Below, piece by piece: positions 1 through 8,286 of a DNA stretch of 39,909 nucleotides. Every line of letters starts with the position of its first letter. The first letter of the stretch is position 1. The translations under genes were made by a program, and so were the position numbers. The notes below the pieces were generated by a model. It was not told the DNA's origin. It was given only the letters and a program-made list of their open reading frames with translations, and made no database searches. This DNA is from Phycisphaerae bacterium (lineage in GTDB: Bacteria > Planctomycetota > Phycisphaerae > Sedimentisphaerales > Anaerobacaceae): NCBI GenBank assembly GCA_030615025.1, contig JAUXAB010000028.1:1-39909 (forward strand), given 5' to 3'.

Positions 1-270
1 GGGCACTTCTGTCGAATTCAACAGCAAGACTCCTGCTTCAGACTCGCCTTGCACTGGCGACTCTGCTGGCCTCTTGTTTTTCCTTTGTTCGAGAGCCAAT
101 GTAACCAGAACCACAAGGATACCGCCCAGAAGACCGAAAACCGCTATCCGTAACCACCACGGCACGACCGGGTCATCGGCAACCATCACGTGCCACGGGA
201 CCCCGGCAAATACCACAGTGAAGAGGCCCAGCACAAATGCCAGCGAGCCAATATGTCTAATTGTTTTCAT
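1..270 (-). CDS. Small membrane protein, 3' end truncated by the window edge
   Basis: An open frame of 90 codons starts with ATG at 270-268 and runs off the left edge without a stop. A ribosome site (AAGGAAAGGA) lies just upstream of the ATG. The protein starts MKTIRHIGSLAFVLGLFTVV, then a W/P-rich loop (GVPWHVMVADDPVVPWW), then a second hydrophobic stretch (LRIAVFGLLGGILVVLVTLA) followed by a basic, polar tail (EQRKNKRPAES). This predicts two membrane helices with a cytoplasmic tail. It lies 127 bp downstream of the transglutaminase-like gene on the same strand and may be co-transcribed. I do not recognise the family; no function is assigned. Confidence 0.7.
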   Translation of the reverse strand, partial: MKTIRHIGSLAFVLGLFTVVFAGVPWHVMVADDPVVPWWLRIAVFGLLGGILVVLVTLALEQRKNKRPAESPVQGESEAGVLLLNSTEVP

Positions 271-397
271 AGCTATTCCTTTCCTTAGTAAAATCGAAAA
301 ATCTCAGCTAACGATTAGCCTGAGCAGCTGCTTGGCACGAAGCCGTCAGGAATGTCAACTCTGCTCAAGGCTGTGGTCATCTGTTTGTCCATGACAT

Positions 398-1501
398 TTA
401 TTCAGTCTCTTCAACGGACAGTACCTTAACTGCCCTGTGAATCGATTCATTGTCTCTGCCAAAAATAATAATAACCCTCGTTCCGTCATCTAATCGGCGG
501 CGGGCGATGCCGTGGTTTTCTGTCTTCAGCCGAGCCTTGATCTCCTTCTCCGCAATCGGTAGGTACTCATCATGGTATTTCGCTGGTAGAACAAGACGAT
601 CTCTCACACATGCAACAATAAGGATATTGCCTCTGGCTTCCGGCAGGTACGTGTCAAATCCAGTGTTGAAAGACTTCCTGACTCTGTATCCCTGCGATGT
701 GCAGGCCTTCTGGACCCACCGCCAGACTGGGCTGTCGGCTACAATGTAGATGCCTCTTCCAGATATGTCGCGTCCGCGTCCGAAGCCAGGGAGGCTCGAG
801 ACGTCAAACCTGGCAAAATAATCAGCTGTCTGCTTCTTCCAAACGGCCCATCGGACGGAGAGAATCAGCTCGTGTGGATCCCCTCCCTTGTCGTAAGCAT
901 AGCGTCCCCCCGGAAAGAAGCGGGAGCTCCGGTCGTAATCCTCATAGAGTATCATCCCTTGGGCATCCAGCAACACCCAGCCGTCCCGGATGTACACCTC
1001 GAGGAAGACATGTCCTCGCCAACTCCCAATCGGGCCGTGCCGTTTGAAATTGCGAATCCAGTCATAATCCATGGTCTTCACCCAGACTGTCGGGATGCCA
1101 CACGCACGGGACAAAGCCCCGAAGACTATCGAATGGTCGGCGCACCCTCCCAACGTACCATCGTCAATGATTCGATCAAAGTTGCGCCAATGGTATGCGG
1201 CATTAGGGTCGTACCTAAGATTTTTGCTCATCCATTGGTGGATGGCACGGAAGCTGGTTTCCGGAGTTTGCCTTTTCAACTGCGCGGCGATAGTCCCGAT
1301 GTGTTTAGCATTTCCAATGCCGGCGGGCAACCTCACATAGGCCCTTGGGTTCGAGTAGTCGATACGATCAAAACGTGGCTCTCGTATCACCTGCTGTCGA
1401 TCCGAAGTACCCACCTCAGGACGGCTATGCAGTTGGGCGCATGACCAAAGAGAAGCGCAGATGACGAGCAGAGCAACGGTCTTGCAGGTCCCTTGGCACA
1501 T
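398..1501 (-). CDS. Transglutaminase-like domain lipoprotein
   Basis: The ATG at 1501 is preferred over the one at 1549. It has GGAG five to six bases upstream and gives a lipoprotein signal (MCQGTCKTVALLVICASLWS, then Cys21; the lipobox is non-canonical). The mature part carries a transglutaminase/protease-like core with all three catalytic residues: Cys in GGCADHS (about residue 120), His in WRGHVFLEVY (about 164) and Asp in WVLLDAQG (about 179). The core is preceded by a helical segment and followed by about 180 residues without a recognised domain. Transglutaminase-core proteins of bacteria are usually cysteine proteases, amidases or cross-linking enzymes; the substrate cannot be read from sequence. 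The promoter predicted at 1565-1594 and the palindrome at 1600-1641 lie immediately upstream. Confidence 0.8.
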   Translation of the reverse strand: MCQGTCKTVALLVICASLWSCAQLHSRPEVGTSDRQQVIREPRFDRIDYSNPRAYVRLPAGIGNAKHIGTIAAQLKRQTPETSFRAIHQWMSKNLRYDPNAAYHWRNFDRIIDDGTLGGCADHSIVFGALSRACGIPTVWVKTMDYDWIRNFKRHGPIGSWRGHVFLEVYIRDGWVLLDAQGMILYEDYDRSSRFFPGGRYAYDKGGDPHELILSVRWAVWKKQTADYFARFDVSSLPGFGRGRDISGRGIYIVADSPVWRWVQKACTSQGYRVRKSFNTGFDTYLPEARGNILIVACVRDRLVLPAKYHDEYLPIAEKEIKARLKTENHGIARRRLDDGTRVIIIFGRDNESIHRAVKVLSVEETE

Positions 1502-1564
1502 GTTTTCTCCACATAACAGTGCGGCGTTCAGCCGCTGGTTCAGTAACATCTTCTCTTAATCACA

Positions 1565-1594
1565 AGTCTAACTGTAGTCTTATCGTTTTGTCAA
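1565..1594 (-). promoter_or_regulatory. Predicted sigma70-type promoter of the transglutaminase-like gene
   Basis: On the minus strand, a perfect TTGACA (1594-1589) is followed after 18 bp by TAGACT (1570-1565). The leader to the ATG at 1501 is about 60 nt. The same TAGACT -10 variant appears in the predicted GH172 promoter at 10862-10890. Prediction from sequence only. Confidence 0.5.
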
Positions 1595-1599
1595 GAGAA

Positions 1600-1641
1600 G
1601 CCCCGTTCCAAATAGGCCATCGCCGTCATTTGGTGCGGGGC
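1600..1641. repeat. Short CCCCG-ended palindrome (element A)
   Basis: The arms are GCCCCGTTCCAAAT (1600-1613) and ATTTGGTGCGGGGC (1628-1641). They pair over 14 positions with one mismatch and one G-T wobble, around a 14-nt loop. The right arm read in reverse (CCCCGCACCAA) matches the arms of the palindrome inserted in the URO-D-like gene at 33996-34076. The left arm starts CCCCGTT, like the elements at 1894, 10891, 21973 and 36826. It lies 5 bp upstream of the predicted -35 box of the transglutaminase-like gene. Confidence 0.6.
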
Positions 1642-1893
1642 CATTTCTTCGTCCTGGAAGCTTTCCCTGATAGTCTGAGCAGTCTTTCCGGTCGGATCAA
1701 GGGTGTCAATCCCGCTTATGCCGGTGTTATTATGGTCGGGATTGTCCGAAAAGCCAAAGCGAGAAAAATCTGGAAGTGGATATCCCTGCTTACCCCCCTT
1801 CTTGCTTTCGCAATCCACAGGATGCCTCTCGGCAGAAAGCAGGGGGGCAAAGACTTAGCCGGGCGGCGTTTTGACGGCAAAGACATCCCTCCG
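1642..1893. other. Unassigned intergenic stretch between two palindromic elements
   Basis: Two overlapping open frames exist here: a plus-strand one of 127 codons ending inside the next repeat, and a minus-strand one of 75 codons from a GTG at 1818. Neither has a convincing ribosome site or a family I recognise. The outermost bases of the two flanking elements (GCCCCGTT at 1600 and AACGGGGC at 1981) are themselves inverted repeats, so the whole 1600-1981 segment might be one decayed element. Nothing else is supported. Confidence 0.3.
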
Positions 1894-1980
1894 CCCCGTT
1901 AGAAATTTTCCCTTTTTGTCCCGATGTATCGGGATTGCTTGTTGTACCTCGTTAGAAGTTAGCAACGATTTCTAACGGGG
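1894..1980 (+). repeat. CCCCGTTAG-family palindromic element (copy B, 87 bp)
   Basis: Left end CCCCGTTAGAAAT, right end ATTTCTAACGGGG, with an inner hairpin CCCGATGTATCGGG. Orientation is set by the TTTTTG tract about 22 bp from the left end, shared with the other copies. The interior and right part are close to copy C (TTAGCAACGA before the terminus). The flanks are TCCG and CCCG, a 4-bp repeat with one difference. The element's right end contributes the final codons CCC CGT TAG (Pro-Arg-stop) of the OPT transporter gene on the minus strand. Confidence 0.75.
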
Positions 1981-3891
1981 CCCGCGTGCGGTACGATAGA
2001 GCCAGTACCCAATGCCTACCAGTAGAACCACGCCCGGCCAGGTACCGAGTGGTTTGGTCAGCACCGCCAGCACATTCGGCCTGCCGCTGATAACAATTGG
2101 TATCGCTAACAAAATACCGGTCAATGCCTCGCCGGTAATTAATCCCGATGCAAACAGCAACCCATGGCGGCCGGCTATTTCTACCGCATCTTTAGCCGTG
2201 CTTTTTCTTTTGTGATACACTTTGATAATCTGGTGAATTACCCCTCCCGCAAAGATAGGCACCGCCAACTGAAAAGGCAGGTAAAACCCTATCGCCACCG
2301 CAAGGACCGGCGTTCGAAACGAGCTGCCCCGCCGCCGCAAATATTCATCCAATATTATCACTGCTATAGCTACCGCTACACCTATCCAGACAAAGCTCCA
2401 TGGCAGGCCTCCTTCAAACACGCCTTTCGCCACCGACGCCATCAGGTTCGCCTGCACCGCTATCAGTGGATTTTCTTTTGCAGACTCGTGGCCTTTGAAT
2501 CCGTAGGCATTAAGCAGCAGCATCAGTATCGGCGCCATCACCAGTGCTGCCGAGACCGTACCGACCATTTGCATTACCTGCTGCTTCCACGGTGTCGCCT
2601 TAACGATGTAGCCTGCCTTTAGGTCCTGCATGTTATCGCCCGCTATTGCCGCTGCACAGCAGACCACGCCTCCGATGATTATTGCCGCAGGTGGTCCGTC
2701 TTTTGCGCTGCGACCCATCAAGAGCAATAGCAGTAGTGCAGAAAGCAGCACCGTTGCTATGGTCACCCCGGATATCGGGTTGTTGGATGAGCCGACGAGC
2801 CCGGCCATATAACCAGCTACAGCGGAAAACAAAAACCCGGTTATCAGCATTGTTACCGCCATAGGCAGTGAAACGTGAACCTGCCCCACAAATTTCTGAT
2901 AGAGCAGAAACAACGGGACAACCGAGCCGATTATCAAGATCAGGATCCACTTCATGGGCATATCTTTTTCGGTTCTGGGTATTTGTCCTTCTTTGCCGGC
3001 TACGCTGCGGTAGGCTCTTAGGCCGCTGTTGATACCACTGAAGATGGACTTCCTCAAATTGATCACTGTCCACAATCCGCCCACCAGCATTCCACCCACC
3101 CCGATGTATCGCGTTTGTGTGGACCATATTTTATGTGCCCAATCCACCGCCGACAATGTTTCTCCATCTACCACCGGCCAGCTCTGTCCGGCTGCGCAAA
3201 TCGGTATCGCAATGAGCCAGTTGCAAAGCCCGCCTAAGAAAATCAGCACAGCGATATTCAATCCCACGATGTAACCGACCGAAAGCAACGCCGGACTCAG
3301 GTTTGAACCGAAGTACGCTATCGTTCCTCCAACTCCCCGTGCCACTTCAAGCACCTCCGTCCAGATTCTCAGCCCCGCCGCCCCGAATTTGAACAGTCCG
3401 CCGACAACGGCCGCCTGCGCGATGTATTTGACACCCGCTCCGCCCCGCTCGCTTGATTTTAAGACCTCCGCCGTAGCTATCCCTTCCGGAAACTTAAGTT
3501 TGCCTTCCACAATCAAAGCCCGGCGCAGCGGTATCGTAAACAGCACGCCTAAAAGCCCTCCAAACCCGGCTATTACCGTAACCCATATAAAATCGAACTG
3601 TTTCCAGTAGTTCATAATCACCAGAGCCGGCAGAGTAAATATCACGCCCGCGGCCAGCGACTCTCCTGCCGACGCCGCCGTCTGCACAATATTGTTCTCC
3701 AGGATGTTGCTTCGTCGAAAAAGTCTCAGCACCCCCATCGAGACCACCGCTGCCGGTATCGACGCCGAGACCGTCATACCTGCGAACAAGCCCAGATAGG
3801 CGTTTGCGCCAGCCAGCACCACCGAAAGCACCACTCCCAGAATAACCGCCTTAATTGTGATTTCCGGTAACGAATGTTCTTCTAAATTCAT
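1972..3891 (-). CDS. OPT-family oligopeptide transporter
   Basis: A 639-residue integral membrane protein, almost entirely hydrophobic with many predicted helices. It has the family hallmark NIVQTAASAGESLAAG (about residues 67-82) and early AGANAYLGLFAGMTVSASIP, typical of the bacterial OPT branch (COG1297). The family imports short peptides, and in some members metal-chelate complexes, by cation symport in the cytoplasmic membrane. It follows the M2-like peptidase gene by 49 bp on the same strand, which suggests that peptides released outside or in the periplasm are taken up here. No strong ribosome site is visible before the ATG. The last two codons and the stop (Pro-Arg-stop) lie inside palindromic element B, so the native C-terminus may have been altered by an insertion. 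Confidence 0.93.
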   Translation of the reverse strand: MNLEEHSLPEITIKAVILGVVLSVVLAGANAYLGLFAGMTVSASIPAAVVSMGVLRLFRRSNILENNIVQTAASAGESLAAGVIFTLPALVIMNYWKQFDFIWVTVIAGFGGLLGVLFTIPLRRALIVEGKLKFPEGIATAEVLKSSERGGAGVKYIAQAAVVGGLFKFGAAGLRIWTEVLEVARGVGGTIAYFGSNLSPALLSVGYIVGLNIAVLIFLGGLCNWLIAIPICAAGQSWPVVDGETLSAVDWAHKIWSTQTRYIGVGGMLVGGLWTVINLRKSIFSGINSGLRAYRSVAGKEGQIPRTEKDMPMKWILILIIGSVVPLFLLYQKFVGQVHVSLPMAVTMLITGFLFSAVAGYMAGLVGSSNNPISGVTIATVLLSALLLLLLMGRSAKDGPPAAIIIGGVVCCAAAIAGDNMQDLKAGYIVKATPWKQQVMQMVGTVSAALVMAPILMLLLNAYGFKGHESAKENPLIAVQANLMASVAKGVFEGGLPWSFVWIGVAVAIAVIILDEYLRRRGSSFRTPVLAVAIGFYLPFQLAVPIFAGGVIHQIIKVYHKRKSTAKDAVEIAGRHGLLFASGLITGEALTGILLAIPIVISGRPNVLAVLTKPLGTWPGVVLLVGIGYWLYRTARGPR

Positions 3892-3940
3892 AATCCAACC
3901 ATTTCTTGGAAATTCGGAAATAGAGGGGAATTTTTGTTAA

Positions 3941-5626
3941 TCATTCGACGAACTGTGCGACAAAGTATTTTGGCGTCAGCGGCTGACCTGTTGCGCGTTC
4001 AATCATCTCGTTCCAATGATAGAGGTTCCCGGCCTCGAAGACTTTCCTGGCCAGGAAATCACCGGCTTTGCTCTGGTCAACATAACTGACGTCCTTGTCT
4101 GATTCAAGCTTCAGAATATTGTGAACGATATGGTGATGCAGTTGAGACGCCAACAATTCACCTAACATATAGTTGTGATAGTAACAGGGTGCGATGGCGA
4201 AATGAATTTTGGCAGCCCAATCAGGCTTATTGCGGCTTGGCGGCCTTTTCACGAGCTGATATTTCTCAACGGTGTCCCACCAAAGGGAGTTCAGGTCCTG
4301 GTCGGGGTTTGCGTAAAGCTGCTTTTCAAAATCATACATTACCATAGCCCAGCGAGCAAAAATGATTTGTTTGAGCTGGGCGTACTTGCTGCTGACTTTC
4401 TCTATCTCCATCCGCTGCTCATCTGACAGTTCCAACATTTGCTGCATCCAGACGGGATTGCGGCTCAAACGGCCGAAAAACATTGCAATCGCTTCTGTTG
4501 TAAAAATGTGCGCCGGCTCTCTGAGCGGGTATGGCACTTTTGGGTCGTGGTATTTATCGTAAACGGCGTGGCCCAATTCGTGCAGTGTTACCTCCATCCA
4601 GTATTCGTTATTTTTAATATTACACAGAATGCGCACATCACCTTCCCTGTCTATGTCCGTGCAAAAAGCATGGGGATTTTTGCCTTCGCGCTCATACAGG
4701 TCGCTGCTGACAAGTATAGATTCCACGGGCAGCCCAATACCGGCGTAAAATCTTGCTGCCAATTCCTTGACACCTTTATCTTTATAATAGGCATCCAAAT
4801 CGAGCTCATACACCATAGGGGTTTCCTGAAAGAATGGGTCGTGATAATGCCAGGGCATAAGTTCCGCAACGGCAATGCTGCACTTAGCCGCTAAGATACG
4901 GTCCAAATCAGCCTTTAACTCGGCAAAAGGCTCGTTGGTCAATTCATAGAGCTCATTGAAAATCCGATCCAGCTCTTTGACATCTTGCTCTGCAGTGGTT
5001 AGAGAAAGAGTATGGTAATTGTCAAAGCCAATCTTTCGGGCTGCCTGGTTTCGCAGCTTGACCAGTTGTATGATATCATCTGCGACCGCAGCTCCCACCT
5101 GCTTGCTGGCCAGCCATGCTTGTTTTCTCTTGGCCGAATCCGTTTCTGTTTTCAAGATTTCCTTAATCTCATTATCGGTGATCTTTGTCCCCTCAATGGT
5201 GCCGCGAAAAGTACTGAAGTTCTTTTCAATTTCTGTGCCCAAATCGACGATTCTTTTTAACAGTTCCGGCTCTATCTGGTTCTTTAGATAGGCGTTGTGC
5301 AACACATCCAATTGCCGGGCCAGTTTCGCATCCTTCACCTGTCCGGATTCTTTCATATCTTTGAGAAAGGCATACTCCTGTGGATCGGTATAAACCTGGC
5401 GAAGCCTGAGTGTCAACTTGCTAAGTTTATCATAATCCTCTGACTTACCGGTAACTGCCGCGCCCCAGGAAGCAAGATTTGTCTCTTTCTCCATAGGTTT
5501 GATTTTTTGCACATGCACGGTAATGAACTTCTCCAACTCTCCTTCCTTCTCCTTTCCGTTAGGTGCACAACCGAAAAGAAGGATGCTTATTGTCAACGTC
5601 ATTAATACCATTGATAAAGTTTTCAT
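3941..5626 (-). CDS. M2-like zinc dipeptidase lipoprotein (ACE-related gluzincin)
   Basis: A 561-residue lipoprotein; the start ATG at 5626 has AAAGGAG at good spacing. The signal ends in the lipobox LLFGC (Cys20). The zinc site is HELGH (residues 349-353, in EVTLHELGHAVYDKY), with the third ligand Glu378 in FTTEAIAMFF, the pattern of M2/M3 gluzincins. The segment WLASKQVGAAVADDIIQLVK (171-190) followed by LRNQAARKIGF is characteristic of the M2 (angiotensin-converting-enzyme-like) family; M3 is the alternative. Known relatives remove C-terminal dipeptides from oligopeptides. The gene leads a two-gene unit with the OPT transporter and lies opposite the POT transporter, so a role in scavenging peptides at the cell surface is inferred. 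Confidence 0.88.
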   Translation of the reverse strand: MKTLSMVLMTLTISILLFGCAPNGKEKEGELEKFITVHVQKIKPMEKETNLASWGAAVTGKSEDYDKLSKLTLRLRQVYTDPQEYAFLKDMKESGQVKDAKLARQLDVLHNAYLKNQIEPELLKRIVDLGTEIEKNFSTFRGTIEGTKITDNEIKEILKTETDSAKRKQAWLASKQVGAAVADDIIQLVKLRNQAARKIGFDNYHTLSLTTAEQDVKELDRIFNELYELTNEPFAELKADLDRILAAKCSIAVAELMPWHYHDPFFQETPMVYELDLDAYYKDKGVKELAARFYAGIGLPVESILVSSDLYEREGKNPHAFCTDIDREGDVRILCNIKNNEYWMEVTLHELGHAVYDKYHDPKVPYPLREPAHIFTTEAIAMFFGRLSRNPVWMQQMLELSDEQRMEIEKVSSKYAQLKQIIFARWAMVMYDFEKQLYANPDQDLNSLWWDTVEKYQLVKRPPSRNKPDWAAKIHFAIAPCYYHNYMLGELLASQLHHHIVHNILKLESDKDVSYVDQSKAGDFLARKVFEAGNLYHWNEMIERATGQPLTPKYFVAQFVE

Positions 5627-5790
5627 AGCTTTATACTCCTTTCAAATTTATATTCTTTCGCCGTCCACAGGACACCTGACGGTGGGATATTATCACCTCC
5701 ACAGATTGAAATCAAGTGGATTTTGGAAAGACCAATTTTTAATTGCCAACGTGTGGCCCTTGTTACTTTTCACATTCCTTTATTTCTTCT

Positions 5791-5818
5791 TTGATACCAA
5801 CGAGCGATGCAGTATTAT
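5791..5818 (+). promoter_or_regulatory. Predicted sigma70-type promoter of the POT transporter gene
   Basis: TTGATA (5791-5796) and TATTAT (5813-5818) are separated by 16 bp. They lie about 90 bp before the ATG at 5911, in the 284-bp divergent spacer between the peptidase gene and the POT gene. The rest of the spacer shows no clear operator. Prediction only. Confidence 0.4.
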
Positions 5819-5910
5819 ACTGTGGTTGCGATGACAAGGAAATATAGAGCTACTGTCTCGAAATCCGATAGAGAGTATTTCACTGAGTAACAGAAGAGGC
5901 GTGACTTATT

Positions 5911-7269
5911 ATGGCTAAGAGTAAATACCTAACAGCACCAATCCCATCGAAAAAGATGCCCCCAGGCATTCCGTGTATCCTCACCACTGAAGCTTCTGAG
6001 CGCTTCGCGTTTTACGGCATGAGTTCCATACTCATCGTGTTCATGACCAGAAATCTCATGGGGGCCAACGGAACGCTGGACGTCATGGCCGAAGAGCCCG
6101 CCAAGGCGTGGTTCCACTGGTTTACCTCCGCGGTCTATTTTATGCCGCTGATCGGTGCTGTGATTTCAGATGTCTGGCTTGGGAAATTTAAGACCATTAT
6201 ATGGTTCTCGATGGTTTACTGTGTCGGATTTGTAATATTAGCGATGGATCACACCCGCCTGGGCTTGTTTGGGGGCCTGGCACTAATTGCCATGGCCTCC
6301 GGGATTATTAAGCCGTGTTTGTCGGCCAATGTAGGAGATCAGTTTGGTGCCTCTAACAAACACTTGTTAACAAAAGTCTACGGCTGGTTTTACTTCTCGG
6401 TCAATTTAGGCGCCGCCATCTCAATGTATAAATGTCCGGAACTGCTGGATAAGTATGGTCCTACTGTTGGGTTTGGCGTGCCCGGAGCTTTCATGCTTGT
6501 CGCGATGGTGTCATACTGGCTGGGCCGATACAAGCTTGTGCACATTCCTCCGGCCGGCAAGACCGGCTGGCGAGAAACGCTTGATAAGCAGGGAGTCAGG
6601 ACACTGGGCAGGCTCTCCATAATTTTTCTGTTTGTATCCATGTTCTTCGCGTTGTTTTATCAGTCGGAATCCGCATGGATTATACAGGCTGGAAAAATGA
6701 ACCTCAGATGGCTTGGCAAAGATTGGCTGCCCGCTCAAATGCAGTCTGCAAATCCTTTCCTAATCATGATATTGATCCCGTTGTTCTCATGGGTAATTTA
6801 TCCTGTCCTTAATCGCCTGTGGACCCTGACACCTCTGCGTAAGATTGGCATTGGCATGTTCCTGACAGCCGCGAGCTTTCTTGTCCCTGTATGGATTGAA
6901 ATCCAGCTCGAAAGAGGCTTCCAACCCTCTGTCGGATGGCAAGTCGTTGCATACATCTTTCTGACCGCTGCAGAGGTTATGGTCTCTATCACGGCGCTTG
7001 AGTTTGCCTATACACAGGCCCCCAGGAAAATGAAGTCCCTAATCCAATCAGTTGAGCTCCTTGCAATCTCGATTGGAAACGCGTTCGCAGCAGTTGTAAA
7101 TAACGTTATAACAAAAGAAGATGGTACCAGCAAACTCCCCGGAGCCAGCTACTACTGGTTCTTTGTGATATCTATGCTGGTGACCACATTTATTTTCATA
7201 CCAGTGGCACGTTGGTATAAACCAAAGGAATACATTCAGGATGAGACCCAGGTGGAATCTTCAACATGA
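5911..7269 (+). CDS. POT/PTR2-family proton-dependent peptide transporter
   Basis: A 452-residue major-facilitator protein with about 12 predicted helices. Helix 1 carries the POT proton-coupling motif E-x-x-E-R-F (TTEASERFAFYGM, residues 25-37). A PTR2 signature follows at GWFYFSVNLGAAISMY. These proteins import di- and tripeptides with protons across the cytoplasmic membrane. The start ATG has only a weak ribosome site (AGAGG, about 11 bases upstream). It is transcribed divergently from the peptidase-OPT pair, which makes the region a compact peptide-uptake module with two unrelated carriers. The terminal KPKEYIQDETQVESST tail is polar and cytoplasmic. Confidence 0.93.
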   Translation: MAKSKYLTAPIPSKKMPPGIPCILTTEASERFAFYGMSSILIVFMTRNLMGANGTLDVMAEEPAKAWFHWFTSAVYFMPLIGAVISDVWLGKFKTIIWFSMVYCVGFVILAMDHTRLGLFGGLALIAMASGIIKPCLSANVGDQFGASNKHLLTKVYGWFYFSVNLGAAISMYKCPELLDKYGPTVGFGVPGAFMLVAMVSYWLGRYKLVHIPPAGKTGWRETLDKQGVRTLGRLSIIFLFVSMFFALFYQSESAWIIQAGKMNLRWLGKDWLPAQMQSANPFLIMILIPLFSWVIYPVLNRLWTLTPLRKIGIGMFLTAASFLVPVWIEIQLERGFQPSVGWQVVAYIFLTAAEVMVSITALEFAYTQAPRKMKSLIQSVELLAISIGNAFAAVVNNVITKEDGTSKLPGASYYWFFVISMLVTTFIFIPVARWYKPKEYIQDETQVESST

Positions 7270-7319
7270 CCGTGTCGAGGTCCTCATTGGTCCTTTGTTA
7301 GTACGATGATGCTAATAAC

Positions 7320-7946
7320 TTAAAGTGGCTTGAGCAGCATTTCGCGGACGATGATTTTCATTGGGCCGAACTCCTCTCCCGGGTGGACCTGAAAGCCGAT
7401 GCGGCCCGAACCGCTGGTATCGTCATGTACGTCGGCGACCTGCCGGCCGTTAAGCCAAATCTGAATGTGGTCACCCTCAGCGCGAACCTTCATTGTGTTC
7501 CAGCCGTCCCGGTCCACGAGTGTTTTATCCGTATTCATTGCAATGAACATTTTCCCGGGACAGTAAAGCGTACCGGAGTAGCACACGGGATCCTTGTACT
7601 CAAGGATGTCAGCCTGGTATGCTTTCGACGGTGACTGATAGCGAAACCAGATACCGGTATTGCAAGGCCACTCGACCCGGTACGTAACGGTCAGCAGAAA
7701 ATCCTTGTAGGTATCCTTCGTGAATAGGTCACCGTGAGCGTAGTTGTCACCCTGGGTACCGACAAGGACGCCGCCTTCAACAACCCATTTGGCGCCGCCG
7801 CTTGCCTCCCAGCCGGTCAGGTCTGTGCCATTGAAGATTCGCAAGGATTTTGCTTTGGCCAGTTTATCGCCTTTAATGACCTTCCCGCAACCGGCTGGTA
7901 AGGTCAACATTGCAAGGCATACGATAGTGAGGAATCTACGCGACAT
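7320..7946 (-). CDS. DUF1080 (3-keto-disaccharide hydrolase-like) lipoprotein
   Basis: A 208-residue lipoprotein with lipobox LPAGC (Cys20). AAAGGAG is well placed before the ATG at 7946. The rest is a single beta-sandwich domain of the 3-keto-disaccharide hydrolase / DUF1080 type (PF06439): IFNGTDLTGWEASGG at the start, then GGVLVGTQGD, YRVEWPCNTGIWFRYQ and GRIGFQVHPGEEFGPMKI at the end, all family hallmarks. Members are abundant in Planctomycetota. Some cleave 3-keto-glycosides made by Gfo/Idh/MocA-type oxidation, others may only bind glycans. No 3-ketoglycoside dehydrogenase is visible in the window, so the substrate stays open. It lies 340 bp downstream of the GH172-propeller pair. Confidence 0.88.
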   Translation of the reverse strand: MSRRFLTIVCLAMLTLPAGCGKVIKGDKLAKAKSLRIFNGTDLTGWEASGGAKWVVEGGVLVGTQGDNYAHGDLFTKDTYKDFLLTVTYRVEWPCNTGIWFRYQSPSKAYQADILEYKDPVCYSGTLYCPGKMFIAMNTDKTLVDRDGWNTMKVRAEGDHIQIWLNGRQVADVHDDTSGSGRIGFQVHPGEEFGPMKIIVREMLLKPL

Positions 7947-8286
7947 AATTTTCTCCTTTTACATTATTATAAAACTGAACCGATTTTTTCACGTGCTGCC
8001 AAGGTAGAACTTTCCAAGCATTCTTCAGAATGATACCTCAATTGCTCACATAAATCCAGCTTTTTTGTGCTGTTTTGGAGGAACCCCGATTGCGCATCTT
8101 CTTTTGCATTTTGGAACGCAATCTGACACCACCACTGCGGAGAATCAATCCGCCAAGGCGGATGACATTGCTGGTTGTTACGAACAGGGTTATTAGAATA
8201 CCAGAAACTGCAGTGATTTTTTGCATAGTATTTGTTTTTAGTTTTTCGTCACAGGGCTTTCATCGACACGGATTCGAGTCCCCACG
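7947..8286. other. 340-bp intergenic region with a small REP-like hairpin
   Basis: The only clear structure is the palindrome ATCCGCC-AA-GGCGGAT at 8148-8163 (7-bp stem). Short open frames on both strands have no ribosome site or recognisable family. On the minus strand an AT-rich TATAAT lies just before the ribosome site of the DUF1080 gene, but I see no convincing -35 partner. Confidence 0.5.

Noticed and set aside
1519-1902. 127-codon plus-strand open frame ending Pro-Pro-Arg-stop
   Set aside because: It starts inside the neighbouring gene's leader, crosses two palindromic elements and has no ribosome site or recognisable family. The stop is the repeat's own TAG.
8255-8282. GGATTCGAGTCCCC resembles the T-arm of a tRNA
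   Set aside because: The stem bases on each side of TTCGA do not pair, and no D-arm, anticodon arm or acceptor stem lies upstream. It is probably chance sequence next to the end of the propeller gene.
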